Positions 41,596 to 49,699 of a stretch of DNA of 61,698 nucleotides are shown piece after piece. The position numbers were made by a program, and so were the translations under genes. A model generated the notes under the pieces. It saw only the letters and a program-made list of their open reading frames with translations. It searched no databases and was not told where the DNA came from. The stretch is from positions 1 to 61,698 of the forward strand of contig DATLFS010000118.1 in the NCBI GenBank assembly GCA_035540935.1, written 5' to 3'. Positions within the stretch are counted from its first letter, which is position 1, and every line of letters begins with the position of its first letter. Source of the DNA: DATLFS01 sp035540935 (GTDB taxonomy: Bacteria > Actinomycetota > CADDZG01 > WHSQ01).

Positions 41596-43076
41596 GCGTC
41601 GCGCAGGGCGCGCCGCAAGACCTTCCCGGTCAACAGATGCGGTAGGTCGTCGACGATCTCGATCGATTCCGGACACTTGAAGCGCGCAAGACGCGTGCGC
41701 ACGTCCGCCAGGAGCCCTTCCTCGGAGGCATCGGCCCCATCGGCCAGGGTTACGTACGCCCTGACGGCCTCACCCGTGTACGGGTGCGGGACGCCCACGA
41801 CCGCCGCCTCCGCGACCGCGGGGTGCGCCACCAGCGCGTCCTCCACCTCTGACGGGTAGACGTTGAAGCCCGACACGATGATCAGATCCCGCTTGCGATC
41901 GACGAGGAAGAGGTACCCCTCCTCGTCGATGACCCCGATGTCCCCGGTGTGGAACCAGCCGTCGGTGAAGGCCCGCTCGGTCTCGTCCGGCCGCTTCCAG
42001 TAGCCGGCGAAGACATTCGGGCCGCGCACGACCACCTCGCCCGGATCGCCCACCTCGACATCCTCCATGTCGTCGCCGACGACCCGCAGCTCGACCCCCG
42101 GCAACGGCTTGCCGACCGAGCCCGGCCGCGGTCGCGGTCCCATCCGGTTCGAGGTCAGAGCCGGCGCCGTCTCGGTCAGGCCGTAGCCCTCATACAGGTC
42201 TACACCGGTGATCTCGGCGAAGGACCGCACCACGTCGGGGGGAAGAGGAGCGGCGCCGGAGACGGCGAGGCGCACGCGCGACAGGTCGTACTGCTCGACG
42301 CCCGGGGTGCGGACCCACGACACGTACATCGGCGGCGCGCCGAACAGCACCGTCACCCCTTCTTCCTGCACCGCGCGCAGCGCCGGTACGGGATCGAAGC
42401 GCTCGAGGAGCACGCCCGTGGCACCGTTCATGACGGTGAGACCGAGCATCACGTTCAGCCCGAAGATGTGGAACAACGGAAGCGCCATCAAGACGACGTC
42501 GTCCTCACGCACGCGGTCTTCCGGCACGTCCATCTGCTGCCGCAGGTTGGCGAGCAGGTTGCCGTGGGTCAGCATCACGCCCTTCGGCGCGCCGGTCGTC
42601 CCCGACGTATAGGCGAGGACCGCGAGGTCTCCCTCCTCCCGCTCGACCGGCGCCTCCGCGTCGGCCCCGATGTTCGCCCAGCCTGCATCGTCGACCACCA
42701 CCGGTCCGCCGACACCCACTCCCGCCGCGGCGGCGGCCGCCACGCGGCCGGGTCCGCCCGCTCCCACCACGGCCGCGACTCCCGCGTCTTCGAGGATCGC
42801 GCCGGCCTCGAACTCGGTGAGCATGGCGTTGAGGGGGACGGCGGCCGCGCCCGCCCCCAGGATCCCGAAGTAGGCGGATGCGAAGCGGGGCACGTTCGGC
42901 ATGGCGAGCGCGACCCGGTCGCCCGCGGCCACTCCGGAGCGGCGGAGGAAGCTGGCGACGCGCGCAGCCTCCTCCGCGAGCTGCCGGTAGGTGTAGCGCT
43001 CTCCGCCGGGAACCCGCAGCGCGTCCTTCTCCGGGGTGCGGCGGGCGGCGTCGGCCAGAAGCTGCGCGAGGTTCAC
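41592..43076 (-). CDS. long-chain fatty-acid-CoA ligase family enzyme
   Basis: ANL-superfamily adenylate-forming enzyme, 494 aa. The P-loop is YTSGTTGAPKGVMLTHGN, and GYGLTETAP, the hinge VDRKRDLIIVSGFNVYPSEVE and the C-terminal Lys in LTGKVLRRALRD are all present. It activates a carboxylic acid to acyl-CoA; the acid cannot be predicted. GTG start, with TTGAAT-N17-CACAAT ending 6 nt upstream. Confidence 0.9.
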   Translation of the reverse strand: MNLAQLLADAARRTPEKDALRVPGGERYTYRQLAEEAARVASFLRRSGVAAGDRVALAMPNVPRFASAYFGILGAGAAAVPLNAMLTEFEAGAILEDAGVAAVVGAGGPGRVAAAAAAGVGVGGPVVVDDAGWANIGADAEAPVEREEGDLAVLAYTSGTTGAPKGVMLTHGNLLANLRQQMDVPEDRVREDDVVLMALPLFHIFGLNVMLGLTVMNGATGVLLERFDPVPALRAVQEEGVTVLFGAPPMYVSWVRTPGVEQYDLSRVRLAVSGAAPLPPDVVRSFAEITGVDLYEGYGLTETAPALTSNRMGPRPRPGSVGKPLPGVELRVVGDDMEDVEVGDPGEVVVRGPNVFAGYWKRPDETERAFTDGWFHTGDIGVIDEEGYLFLVDRKRDLIIVSGFNVYPSEVEDALVAHPAVAEAAVVGVPHPYTGEAVRAYVTLADGADASEEGLLADVRTRLARFKCPESIEIVDDLPHLLTGKVLRRALRDA

Positions 43077-43082
43077 GTCTGG

Positions 43083-43111
43083 ATTGTGCCCCAGGGGGAG
43101 GGGTTATTCAA
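43083..43111 (-). promoter_or_regulatory. promoter of the acyl-CoA ligase gene
   Basis: On the minus strand: TTGAAT (43106-43111), 17-nt spacer, CACAAT (43083-43088), then 6 nt to the GTG start. The repeat-like element at 43110-43124 touches the -35 box. Confidence 0.45.
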
Positions 43112-43124
43112 CAGTTGCAAGCAC
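43110..43124. promoter_or_regulatory. candidate operator AACAGTTGCAAGCAC
   Basis: Matches the element at 60787-60801, upstream of the XRE regulator gene, in 13 of 15 positions. It lies against the -35 box of the acyl-CoA ligase promoter. Confidence 0.35.
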
Positions 43125-43178
43125 TCGCTCGCGATCGCAAACGTCGGACCCGCGACGCGGCCGTGGCAGCATGGGCCG

Positions 43179-44027
43179 ATGCCCCGTCGCCAGGTTCAGT
43201 GCTCCACCGGTCCCTTCTGGACCATGTCCTTGGCGCGGGCTCTCGACCTCGTGGCCGAGGCCGGGTTCGTGGAGGTCGAGCTGATGGTCACCCGCGATCC
43301 GGCGACCCAGGAGCCGGACCTCCCGCGGAGGCTGGCCGACGACAGGGGGCTCCGCATCGCCTCCGTCCACGGGCCCTTCCTCGTCATCACCAAGAGCGTC
43401 TGGGGGATGGATCCGCTCGGCAAGATCCGGCGCGGCGTCGAGTTCTGCCGCGCCGTAGGCGCGTCGTCGCTGATCGTCCACCCGCCCTACCTGTGGGAGG
43501 GCGAGTACGCGCGCTGGGTCCGGGAGGAGTGCGATGCGTTCTGCGCCGAACACGGCGTCGAGGTGGTCGTCGAGACGATGTACCCGAAGTGGGTCGCCGG
43601 GCGTCGCATGCGCGCCTACCGTTGGCTCGAGCCGGCCGCCCTCGTAGACGCCGCTCCGTATGTCGCCATCGACACCAGCCATCTCACCGTCAGCCGCGTC
43701 GACATCCTCGACGCACTCGACACACTCCTGCCGAAGCTGTCGCACATCCATCTGTCCAACAACAACGGCGATGGGCGCGACGGACATCTGGAGGTAGACC
43801 GCGGCATCCTTCCGCTCGACCGCTTCCTCGACTCCCTGCGCCGGGCGCGCTACCGGGGAGCCGTCTCGCTCGAGCTCTCGGTTCGCCGGTACCTCGACCG
43901 CCACGACGACCTCGTCGCGATGCTCCGGCGCAACCGGGAGTTCGTCGAACGACACCTCAGCGCGCCGCGGCGCGCCGCGAAGGGCTTGCCGCGGCGCGGT
44001 CGCGGCGACGTATCCTCCAAGACATGA
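43179..44027 (+). CDS. sugar phosphate isomerase/epimerase-like TIM-barrel protein
   Basis: A 282-aa xylose-isomerase-like (AP endonuclease 2 superfamily) protein. It has metal-ligand-like segments SVHGPF, LIVHPP, VVVETMYPK, YVAIDTSHLTV and HIHLSNNNGDGRDGH, and the final SLELSVRRY. The substrate is unknown. A much longer upstream in-frame reading runs antisense to the ligase gene and is rejected. A CAGCAT box 6 nt upstream may be a -10 element. The C-terminus is basic. Confidence 0.82.
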   Translation: MPRRQVQCSTGPFWTMSLARALDLVAEAGFVEVELMVTRDPATQEPDLPRRLADDRGLRIASVHGPFLVITKSVWGMDPLGKIRRGVEFCRAVGASSLIVHPPYLWEGEYARWVREECDAFCAEHGVEVVVETMYPKWVAGRRMRAYRWLEPAALVDAAPYVAIDTSHLTVSRVDILDALDTLLPKLSHIHLSNNNGDGRDGHLEVDRGILPLDRFLDSLRRARYRGAVSLELSVRRYLDRHDDLVAMLRRNREFVERHLSAPRRAAKGLPRRGRGDVSSKT

Positions 44028-44122
44028 GGCGCAACACGCTCTACGCGATCATCTTGTTGCTGACGGCGATCGCTATCGCCGGGACACTCGGCGTGCTGCG
44101 CATCTACGGCGCCGGCGGTTAG
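44024..44122 (+). CDS. 32-aa single-helix membrane protein
   Basis: The ATG overlaps the previous stop (ATGA). It encodes MRRNTLYAII followed by a hydrophobic helix and a Gly-rich end. Size and coupling suggest a real small membrane protein, but there is no functional clue. It ends 4 bp inside the convergent acyltransferase gene. Confidence 0.5.
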   Translation: MRRNTLYAIILLLTAIAIAGTLGVLRIYGAGG

Positions 44123-45147
44123 AAGAACGCTCCTCCGCGTTCCTCCAGGTTGCGCACCAGCATCTGCTGGATCCGATCGCGGACCGTGTCACTGAGATCG
44201 AACACCAGCATCGCGTCCTCGTGCGCGTCGTCGGCGTAGCCGTCCATCTCCATCGGCTCACCGAACTCGATGATCCACTTCGACGGCAACGGCAGGAGGC
44301 CGAGCGGCCCGAGGAGCGGCCACGTGGGCGTTACGGGGAAGTACGGCAGACCGAGGGCGCGCGCCAGTGGCCTCACGTCGGCGATCATCGGATACGCCTC
44401 CTCGGCGCCCACGATCGACACCGGGACGATCGGAGTGCGCGTCCGGAGAGCCACCTCGATGAACCCGCCGCGGCCGAAACGCTGCAGCCGGTACCTCTCG
44501 CGCCAGCCCTTTCCCACGCCCTTGAACCCTTCGGGGAAGACCGCAACCACCTCACCGCGTCGGAGGAGCTCGACCGTGTCCTCCTCGCAGGCGACCGCGG
44601 CCCCGCTCTTGCGGGCCAACGAGCCGATGAGCGGGAACTCCCACACGAGGTTCGCCCCCACGTTGCGCATGACGCGGCGCGCCGGGTGATAGGTGGCGAG
44701 GGCGTACTGGAGCATCACGGCATCGAGCGGGATAGTCCCGGAATGGTTCGCGACGAGCATCACCGGGCCGTCCGACGGAACGCGGTCGACCCCGACGTGC
44801 CGGATGCGGAAGTACCGCTCGTAGAGGATCCCCATCAGCGGGAGCAGGACGCTGGAGAAGAGCTCCGGATCGAACCCGAAGTCGTCGACCGCGTACTCGC
44901 CTCTCGACCGGCGACGGGCGAAGGACTGAACGTCGGCCGGAGGCGATGCCGCCGCCGGCGCGTCGGGACGCACAGCCTCGACGGGCGCATCCGCGCCTCC
45001 GTGAACGCGGCAGAAGTCCGAGCCTCCGACCGCGTAGTTGCGACAGGGTCGGCCTGAGGACGTGACCGCGCGACATCGGATCCGTACGTGAGCGCGGCCG
45101 ATGCTGCGCGCGTGCGGGTTCATAGGGATGATCTCCGCGTCTGCCAT
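44119..45147 (-). CDS. lysophospholipid acyltransferase-like protein with N-terminal Cys/His motif
   Basis: A 342-aa protein. The PlsC-like domain has the acyltransferase motif ANHSGTIPLD (an NH-x6-D form) and FPEGFKGVGKG. The first 60 residues contain CRAVTSSGRPCRNYAVGGSD followed by FCRVHGG, a likely zinc-binding C-x9-C-x10-C-x2-H motif. Membrane lipid synthesis is inferred. It is coupled to the epimerase gene upstream (GTGATG overlap; GTG 45150 is an alternative start). Such epimerase-acyltransferase pairs are, as I recall, common in actinobacteria near bS22. Confidence 0.83.
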   Translation of the reverse strand: MADAEIIPMNPHARSIGRAHVRIRCRAVTSSGRPCRNYAVGGSDFCRVHGGADAPVEAVRPDAPAAASPPADVQSFARRRSRGEYAVDDFGFDPELFSSVLLPLMGILYERYFRIRHVGVDRVPSDGPVMLVANHSGTIPLDAVMLQYALATYHPARRVMRNVGANLVWEFPLIGSLARKSGAAVACEEDTVELLRRGEVVAVFPEGFKGVGKGWRERYRLQRFGRGGFIEVALRTRTPIVPVSIVGAEEAYPMIADVRPLARALGLPYFPVTPTWPLLGPLGLLPLPSKWIIEFGEPMEMDGYADDAHEDAMLVFDLSDTVRDRIQQMLVRNLEERGGAFF

Positions 45148-46193
45148 CACACCCTCTCCCGCTCCTGATCGACCTTGTTCTTCAGATACTCGAAGAGCTC
45201 ACGCTCCCACGCCGGATGCGACCCCGGTTTCTGCACCGTTGCTGCATCGCGGTTGTCGCGGAAGTCCTCGAGCGCGGCGCGAGTGTCGTAACGCGGGACG
45301 AACCCGAGCCGCTCGCGAGCGCGCCGGATGTCGACGACGCGGCCGTGCACGATGAGGTTCAGCTGGTCGACCGGGAAGTCGACGAGACCCGTCCGGCGCA
45401 GTACGTCGGCCGTCACAGCGGCCGCAGGAAGGAGAAGCGGGAGCCGGCGCCGCCCGAGTATGCGGATAGCCTGCGAGAGATAGACGATCCCCCCGCCGGC
45501 GATGTTGAAGATGCCGCGCGCGTCGTCGTCCAGTGCCAGCCACAACGCCTCGACCGCGTCCTCCTCGTGGAGGAGTTGGAGCCGCGGGTCGAACCCGAGC
45601 GCGGTCGGGATCACCGGCAGTGACAGATAGCCGGCCAGGCTGGTCCGGACGGTCGGACCCACGACGTTCTGCGTACGCAGGATGACGAGCGCCACGTCCG
45701 GACGGCGACGGCCGAAGTCACGCACGTACGTCTCGGCCTCCGCGCAGTCGCGGCCGTAGCCCCGAAGGTCCGTCTGCTGCGCCGCGTGGTCCTCCGAGAT
45801 GATCGAGGGCTCCCCCGGCTGCATGCCGTACACCGCGGTCGACGATTTCACGACCACGCGCCGGATGCGGCGCGCTCGCTGCGCCGCAGCCAACAGCTGC
45901 ATCGTCCCGATGACGTTGTTCTCCTTCATCCCGGCGCGGCCACCGAGGCGCGCCGGTTCCGATGCGATGTTGGTATGGACGATCGTGTCGACTTTCGTCG
46001 CCTCGACCACGCGAGCGATCAGCGGGTTGCGGATGTCACACCGGACGAACTCCATGTTCTCTACCGGAACGACGGGCTCGTCCAGATCGACGCCGACGAC
46101 GTCGACGTCCTCGTGCTCGAGACGCTTCGCCAGACGCAGTCCTAGGAAACGCGACACCCCTGTGATCAATATGCGCCGGCGCATCGCGGCCAT
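45147..46193 (-). CDS. NAD-dependent epimerase/dehydratase-like protein with altered active site
   Basis: Extended SDR, 348 aa. The nucleotide motif is ITGVSRFLGLRLAKRL, and VDLDEP, KSSTAVYG and VILRTQNVVGP follow. The active-site Tyr146 (RGYGRDCAEAE) is followed at +4 by Cys150 instead of the catalytic Lys, so canonical epimerase chemistry is doubtful. It lies between the SAM-hydroxide transferase and acyltransferase genes. Confidence 0.82.
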   Translation of the reverse strand: MAAMRRRILITGVSRFLGLRLAKRLEHEDVDVVGVDLDEPVVPVENMEFVRCDIRNPLIARVVEATKVDTIVHTNIASEPARLGGRAGMKENNVIGTMQLLAAAQRARRIRRVVVKSSTAVYGMQPGEPSIISEDHAAQQTDLRGYGRDCAEAETYVRDFGRRRPDVALVILRTQNVVGPTVRTSLAGYLSLPVIPTALGFDPRLQLLHEEDAVEALWLALDDDARGIFNIAGGGIVYLSQAIRILGRRRLPLLLPAAAVTADVLRRTGLVDFPVDQLNLIVHGRVVDIRRARERLGFVPRYDTRAALEDFRDNRDAATVQKPGSHPAWERELFEYLKNKVDQERERV

Positions 46194-46201
46194 CTGCTCC
46201 C

Positions 46202-47020
46202 CTAGACGCTCGTGGGTCCGACGATCGCGGTCGACCCGGGCCGGGCCCGGAGCTGGGCTCCGGCGTCTCCCTTGTTCACGGCGAGGCTGAGGTATCGGTA
46301 CGAGTCCTCGACGAGGACGAACTCGCCCGCTTGGACGTCGGCGAAGCTGCCGCCCAAGGGAACGTTCAGGCGGTGGCCCTCGAGCCTGACCTCGAGGCGC
46401 TTGCCGCCGGCGAGACCGACCTCCTCGAGCTGGCTCAGTCCGAGATTGAGCTGGAGGTTCCCGAAGCGGTCCACCTGCAGCACCTCCGCGTGGAGATGGT
46501 CGTCGTGGATCCAGGCCGCCGGTATCTCGAGGTCGACCAGCTCGCTCGCGGGGATCTCCGGGCCCAGCTCGCGCGGATCGACCCCGTTGGCTATGTGGGC
46601 CGTAGCCGGCGCGAAAACATCACGACCCTGGAAGGTCCGTGACACGGGCCGCAGCAAGAAAGACTCGTCCTCGATCCCGTAGGCGCGCCGGATGCCGCCG
46701 GCCTCCCGCGCCGCCGGAAGCAGCAGACCATTGTCGGGACCGACGAAGACCTCGTCCCATCCGGTGACGATCGCGACGGCGCGCCGCTCCGACCCGACGG
46801 TGGGATCCACGACCGCGAGGTGGACCGAATCCGGCATGTACGGAAGCGCCTGCTTGAGCACGACGGCCCCATGACGTATGTCCTGGCGGAGGATCCCGTG
46901 ATGCACGTCGACGATGCGGAGGTGCGGGGCGATGCGCAACATCACTCCGTGGCACACGCCGACGAACTCGTCTTCGAGACCGTAGTCGGAGAGGAACGTG
47001 ACTATCCCGCGCTTCTTCAC
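46202..47020 (-). CDS. SAM hydroxide adenosyltransferase family protein (DUF62), catalytic His replaced
   Basis: A 272-aa protein of the fluorinase/chlorinase superfamily; the common member hydrolyses S-adenosylmethionine to adenosine and methionine. LSDYG, VDPTVGSERR, GPDNGLL, GRDVFAP and DRFGNLQLN are present. The Asp-Arg-His triad known from the Pyrococcus enzyme (68, 75, 127) maps to Asp72, Arg79 and Gln131 (TFQGRDVF): same spacing, His to Gln. GTG start with TAGGAT 6 nt upstream. Confidence 0.9.
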   Translation of the reverse strand: MKKRGIVTFLSDYGLEDEFVGVCHGVMLRIAPHLRIVDVHHGILRQDIRHGAVVLKQALPYMPDSVHLAVVDPTVGSERRAVAIVTGWDEVFVGPDNGLLLPAAREAGGIRRAYGIEDESFLLRPVSRTFQGRDVFAPATAHIANGVDPRELGPEIPASELVDLEIPAAWIHDDHLHAEVLQVDRFGNLQLNLGLSQLEEVGLAGGKRLEVRLEGHRLNVPLGGSFADVQAGEFVLVEDSYRYLSLAVNKGDAGAQLRARPGSTAIVGPTSV

Positions 47021-47026
47021 GCCGGA

Positions 47027-47032
47027 ATCCTA
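47027..47032 (-). promoter_or_regulatory. putative -10 box (TAGGAT) of the DUF62 gene
   Basis: TAGGAT on the minus strand, 6 nt before the GTG at 47020, with no Shine-Dalgarno sequence. Confidence 0.45.
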
Positions 47033-47064
47033 CCGTCGCGCCCGGAACGTCCCCAGAAAGAATA

Positions 47065-47094
47065 TTGACGCCGTCCCGCGCGCCTTCCTAGACT
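47065..47094 (+). promoter_or_regulatory. promoter of the whiB-like gene
   Basis: TTGACG (47065-47070), 18-nt spacer, TAGACT (47089-47094). Unlike most promoters seen here it would give a leader of about 50 nt before the ATG at 47150. Confidence 0.55.
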
Positions 47095-47149
47095 TCCAAC
47101 TCCCTCTGCTTCGCCACGAGGCAGCCGAACCAGGAGCCGCCCCATCAGC

Positions 47150-47383
47150 ATGCGAACGAACGTGATCGAGCGCGACGAGGTCTGGCGGCAAGCCGCCGCG
47201 TGCCTTGAGCATCCGGTCGAGGTCTTCTATCCACAGCCCGACGAAGATGCGCGCGATGCGCTCCTCGTTTGCAGGGACTGCGCGGTACGGAAGCCGTGCC
47301 TAGAGGCCGCGCTGGCTGCGGGCGAGACGTTCGGGATCTGGGGCGGCCTCACGCCGGCGGAGCGACAGACGTTGGGGCGCTGA
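47150..47383 (+). CDS. WhiB-family transcriptional regulator
   Basis: A 77-aa protein. The four Fe-S cysteines are Cys18, Cys41, Cys44 and Cys50 (C-x22-C-x2-C-x5-C), and the turn GIWGG is at 62-66. WhiB proteins are restricted to actinobacteria and their phages and act with the primary sigma factor in redox, development and stress control. There is no C-terminal AT-hook; the protein ends shortly after LTPAERQ. Confidence 0.93.
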   Translation: MRTNVIERDEVWRQAAACLEHPVEVFYPQPDEDARDALLVCRDCAVRKPCLEAALAAGETFGIWGGLTPAERQTLGR

Positions 47384-47386
47384 CCC

Positions 47387-47488
47387 CTACTTACCTTGCT
47401 GTCTGCGCTGCCAGCGCGTCTTCTTCAGCATCTTGCGATGCTTCTTCTTGCGCATCTTCTTGCGTCGCTTCTTGATGAGTGACGGCAT
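47387..47488 (-). CDS. bS22-like small ribosomal protein (AURKAIP1/COX24 domain)
   Basis: A 33-aa, extremely basic peptide beginning MPSLIKKRRKKMRKKKHRK and ending in TRWQRRQQGK. This is the pattern of the actinobacterial AURKAIP1/COX24-domain protein now called bS22. AGAGG lies 5 nt upstream of the ATG. It sits tail to tail with whiB (3 nt apart) and downstream of the Clp1-like gene. Confidence 0.85.
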   Translation of the reverse strand: MPSLIKKRRKKMRKKKHRKMLKKTRWQRRQQGK

Positions 47489-47517
47489 ACCAACCTCTCT
47501 TTCTCAGACGAGCCGGG

Positions 47518-48414
47518 TCATTCCGTCCCGAAGAGCTGCCGGAGATCGACCGGCCCTCGGGAGCGACCCGACAGATCCATCCTTATCGAGCCGAGACGCA
47601 GACCTCGCACGCCCTGCGTCACCGGCGAAACCATCCGGAGGATGTCCTCTGCCGGGTCGTATTCGAGCACACCTATACCTACGCACCGACCGGACCCGTC
47701 CTCCATGCCCACGACGAGCGCATCGAGCAACGCGAGGTCGAAGCCCGGCGGCAGCGTCGGCATGAAGACCGTGGGCTTGACGCGCCAGCGCGACGAGCCC
47801 CTCGCGAAGTAGCCGGCGAACCTGCGTTCGCGGAGTTGGATCCGCTCCTCGACCGACCGTTCCCGGACCTCGGAGGGAACAGGGAGCTCCAGTACCTCCG
47901 CGGGCGTGAAGCGCTGCGCCATGCCGACGAGGGGTTCGAGCTCGCCGCCCCGCTCGAACGCCACGACGAAGTCGGGCCGGATGAGATCCATCTTGAAGTA
48001 TTTGAGCGTCTGCCCGTACAGACCCGAGATCAGGCTCGAGGAATCGACCACCACGAGGCGCGCTCCTTCGTCGCGCGCCGTCCAGACGAGCTTCGCCGTG
48101 CTCACCGCCATCGGCAGAAGGTGGCCCTTCGGCATCAGCGAGCCGACGAAGCCGAGCGCGTCCTCGGTGGCGAGGCCGTCGGGGGAGAGGTCGGCGGCGG
48201 ACGTGCACATCTTGAGGCCCGTGGTCGTGGGCGGCCCGACGGTCGATTGCACGACGTCGCCGTCCACGATGGCCGTCGGGATGCCGGCCGCGACGGCGCG
48301 CCGGGCGAGCTCGATCCCGAACGTCGTCTTCCCCGTGTCGAGACCGCCCATCAGGAAGACGACTCCGGGGTTCTCGAGGAGCCTGTCGTACGTCCTTTCG
48401 ATCTCGGTCTTCAT
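47518..48414 (-). CDS. Clp1/Grc3-like P-loop polynucleotide kinase family protein
   Basis: A 298-aa protein with Walker A GGLDTGKTT (23-31), DGDVVQSTVGPPTT (the Clp1-type switch, as in DxDxGQ) and LVVVDSSSLISGLYG, then a beta-rich C-terminal part. The fold matches the mRNA-cleavage factor Clp1/Grc3 kinases. Its substrate in bacteria is unknown. It lies between the excisionase-like gene (with its terminator) and bS22. Confidence 0.78.
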   Translation of the reverse strand: MKTEIERTYDRLLENPGVVFLMGGLDTGKTTFGIELARRAVAAGIPTAIVDGDVVQSTVGPPTTTGLKMCTSAADLSPDGLATEDALGFVGSLMPKGHLLPMAVSTAKLVWTARDEGARLVVVDSSSLISGLYGQTLKYFKMDLIRPDFVVAFERGGELEPLVGMAQRFTPAEVLELPVPSEVRERSVEERIQLRERRFAGYFARGSSRWRVKPTVFMPTLPPGFDLALLDALVVGMEDGSGRCVGIGVLEYDPAEDILRMVSPVTQGVRGLRLGSIRMDLSGRSRGPVDLRQLFGTE

Positions 48415-48434
48415 TCGACGCTCACCCCATACAC

Positions 48435-48462
48435 AAAAAAGAGACCGCCCGCGGGGGCGGTC
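48435..48462 (-). terminator. intrinsic terminator of the excisionase-like gene
   Basis: Minus strand: GC-rich 8-bp stem (48443-48450 with 48455-48462), 4-nt loop, then TTTTTT (48440-48435). It is the cleanest Rho-independent terminator in the window. Confidence 0.9.
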
Positions 48463-48484
48463 CTCACGGTCGGAACCCGGTGCG

Positions 48485-48703
48485 TCAGCCCGCGTCCATG
48501 TACCGCTGCTCGAGGTAGCGGCGGACGTCTTCCGCCTTCAGGCGATAGCCACGTCCGACCCGCACCGCCCGGAGATCACCCGACTTGATGAGCCGGTAGA
48601 CCGTCATGTTCGACACCCGCAACTGCCGGGCCACCTCCGCCACCGTCACGAAATGCCCGAGTGAACCCGAGGCGTCGATGGGATCGGAAGGCGGCTGGCT
48701 CAT
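48485..48703 (-). CDS. excisionase/BldC-like HTH DNA-binding protein
   Basis: A 72-aa MerR-like winged-HTH protein: VTVAEVARQLRVSNMTVYRL, then IKSGDLRAVRVGRGYRLKAE and DVRRYLEQRYMD. It resembles BldC and the helix-turn-helix 'excisionase family' proteins of actinobacteria; no phage genes are near. TATACT lies 9 nt before the ATG, and a terminator follows, so it forms its own transcription unit. Confidence 0.88.
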   Translation of the reverse strand: MSQPPSDPIDASGSLGHFVTVAEVARQLRVSNMTVYRLIKSGDLRAVRVGRGYRLKAEDVRRYLEQRYMDAG

Positions 48704-48712
48704 GTCGCCGGC

Positions 48713-48718
48713 AGTATA
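48713..48718 (-). promoter_or_regulatory. -10 box (TATACT) of the excisionase-like gene
   Basis: TATACT on the minus strand matches TATAAT at 5 of 6 positions and lies 9 nt before the ATG. No good -35 element is seen. Confidence 0.5.
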
Positions 48719-48748
48719 GCAAGGGCGATTTTCCGTGCCCGAGCCGCC

Positions 48749-49699
48749 TCAGAGCAGGAAGACGCCGTCCTCGACCACCGTGGCGCCGTCGATGCGAAGC
48801 GTCGGCGCGGTCAGGATCGCGTCCTGGTGCGACGAGACCCGCACCGACCCTCCGAAGGAATGGTTGTCGCCGAAAGCTACGTGGACGCTCCCCAGGATCT
48901 TCTCGTCCTCGAGGACGTTCCCCGTGAGGGTCGCGGCCTCGTTCGTGCCGATACCGAGCTCCGCCACCGCGAACGCCTCGCGGCCGTGCGGCGCGAGAAC
49001 CTCTCTGAACCGCTCCGCCTCGGCGCCGGTCATATCGATCGCGTAACCGTCCTCGATCGTGATCGTGATGGGCGATCTCAGCCGACCGACGGGCCAGACC
49101 GTGCCGTCGACCACGAGGGTGCCGTTCGTCCGTCCCTCCACCGGAGCGATGAAGCCCTCGCCGGCGGGGAGGTTGCCGAAAGCGCCCGGCGCGCTCAGGT
49201 CGCCGGTGTCGGCGATGCCGTCACGCCCCTCGATGGAGATCGTCAGATCGGTGCCGATCGAGGACGTGATCGTGACGGAGCTGCCTTTCGTCAGCAGCTC
49301 GGCGGCCGCCTCCGAGCGCCGCTTCACCTCGGCGTAATCGGCCGACATGGTACGGACGAGCATGTCCTCGGTGACCTCCGGCATCGTCGCCGCTCTCGCC
49401 CCGCGCTCGGAGGCAGCCCGGCGCGCCGCCGTATGCGAGACGCTCTTCGTCGTCGGCGCCAGCAGGACATCGCAGGCGAGCATGGCGGAGGCGATCGCAG
49501 GAGGAGGCTCCGTCCCGTGCGTGACCCGCTCCGCCATCTCCGCCAGCACCGCCTCGGCCTCCAGCTCCCGCGCGGCTGCAACCAAGGCGTCACCGATCGG
49601 GCGCCGTTTCGGATCCGTCACGACGAGGACGTTCTCGCCGGCGCCGACCTTCAGACAATCGACGAGGACGGTCCTCACCGCGCGGGAGATGTCGCTCAC
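48749..49699 (-). CDS. M29-like aminopeptidase
   Basis: A 316-aa protein of the aminopeptidase T/AmpS type. The metal-site segments AELGIGTNEAATLTGNVLEDEK and VHVAFGDNHSFGG are typical (Glu, Glu, His and Asp ligands), and the N-terminal half has a Rossmann-like substrate domain. The GTG start overlaps the stop of the gene upstream (GTGA). Confidence 0.82.
   Translation of the reverse strand: MSDISRAVRTVLVDCLKVGAGENVLVVTDPKRRPIGDALVAAARELEAEAVLAEMAERVTHGTEPPPAIASAMLACDVLLAPTTKSVSHTAARRAASERGARAATMPEVTEDMLVRTMSADYAEVKRRSEAAAELLTKGSSVTITSSIGTDLTISIEGRDGIADTGDLSAPGAFGNLPAGEGFIAPVEGRTNGTLVVDGTVWPVGRLRSPITITIEDGYAIDMTGAEAERFREVLAPHGREAFAVAELGIGTNEAATLTGNVLEDEKILGSVHVAFGDNHSFGGSVRVSSHQDAILTAPTLRIDGATVVEDGVFLL

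Noticed and set aside
41949..43178. N-terminal extension of the isomerase frame
   Set aside because: Runs antisense through the acyl-CoA ligase gene; the real start is ATG 43179.
48485..48703. Excisionase-like gene as evidence of a prophage or integrated element
   Set aside because: No integrase, attachment site or phage genes nearby; it matches a chromosomal BldC-like family.
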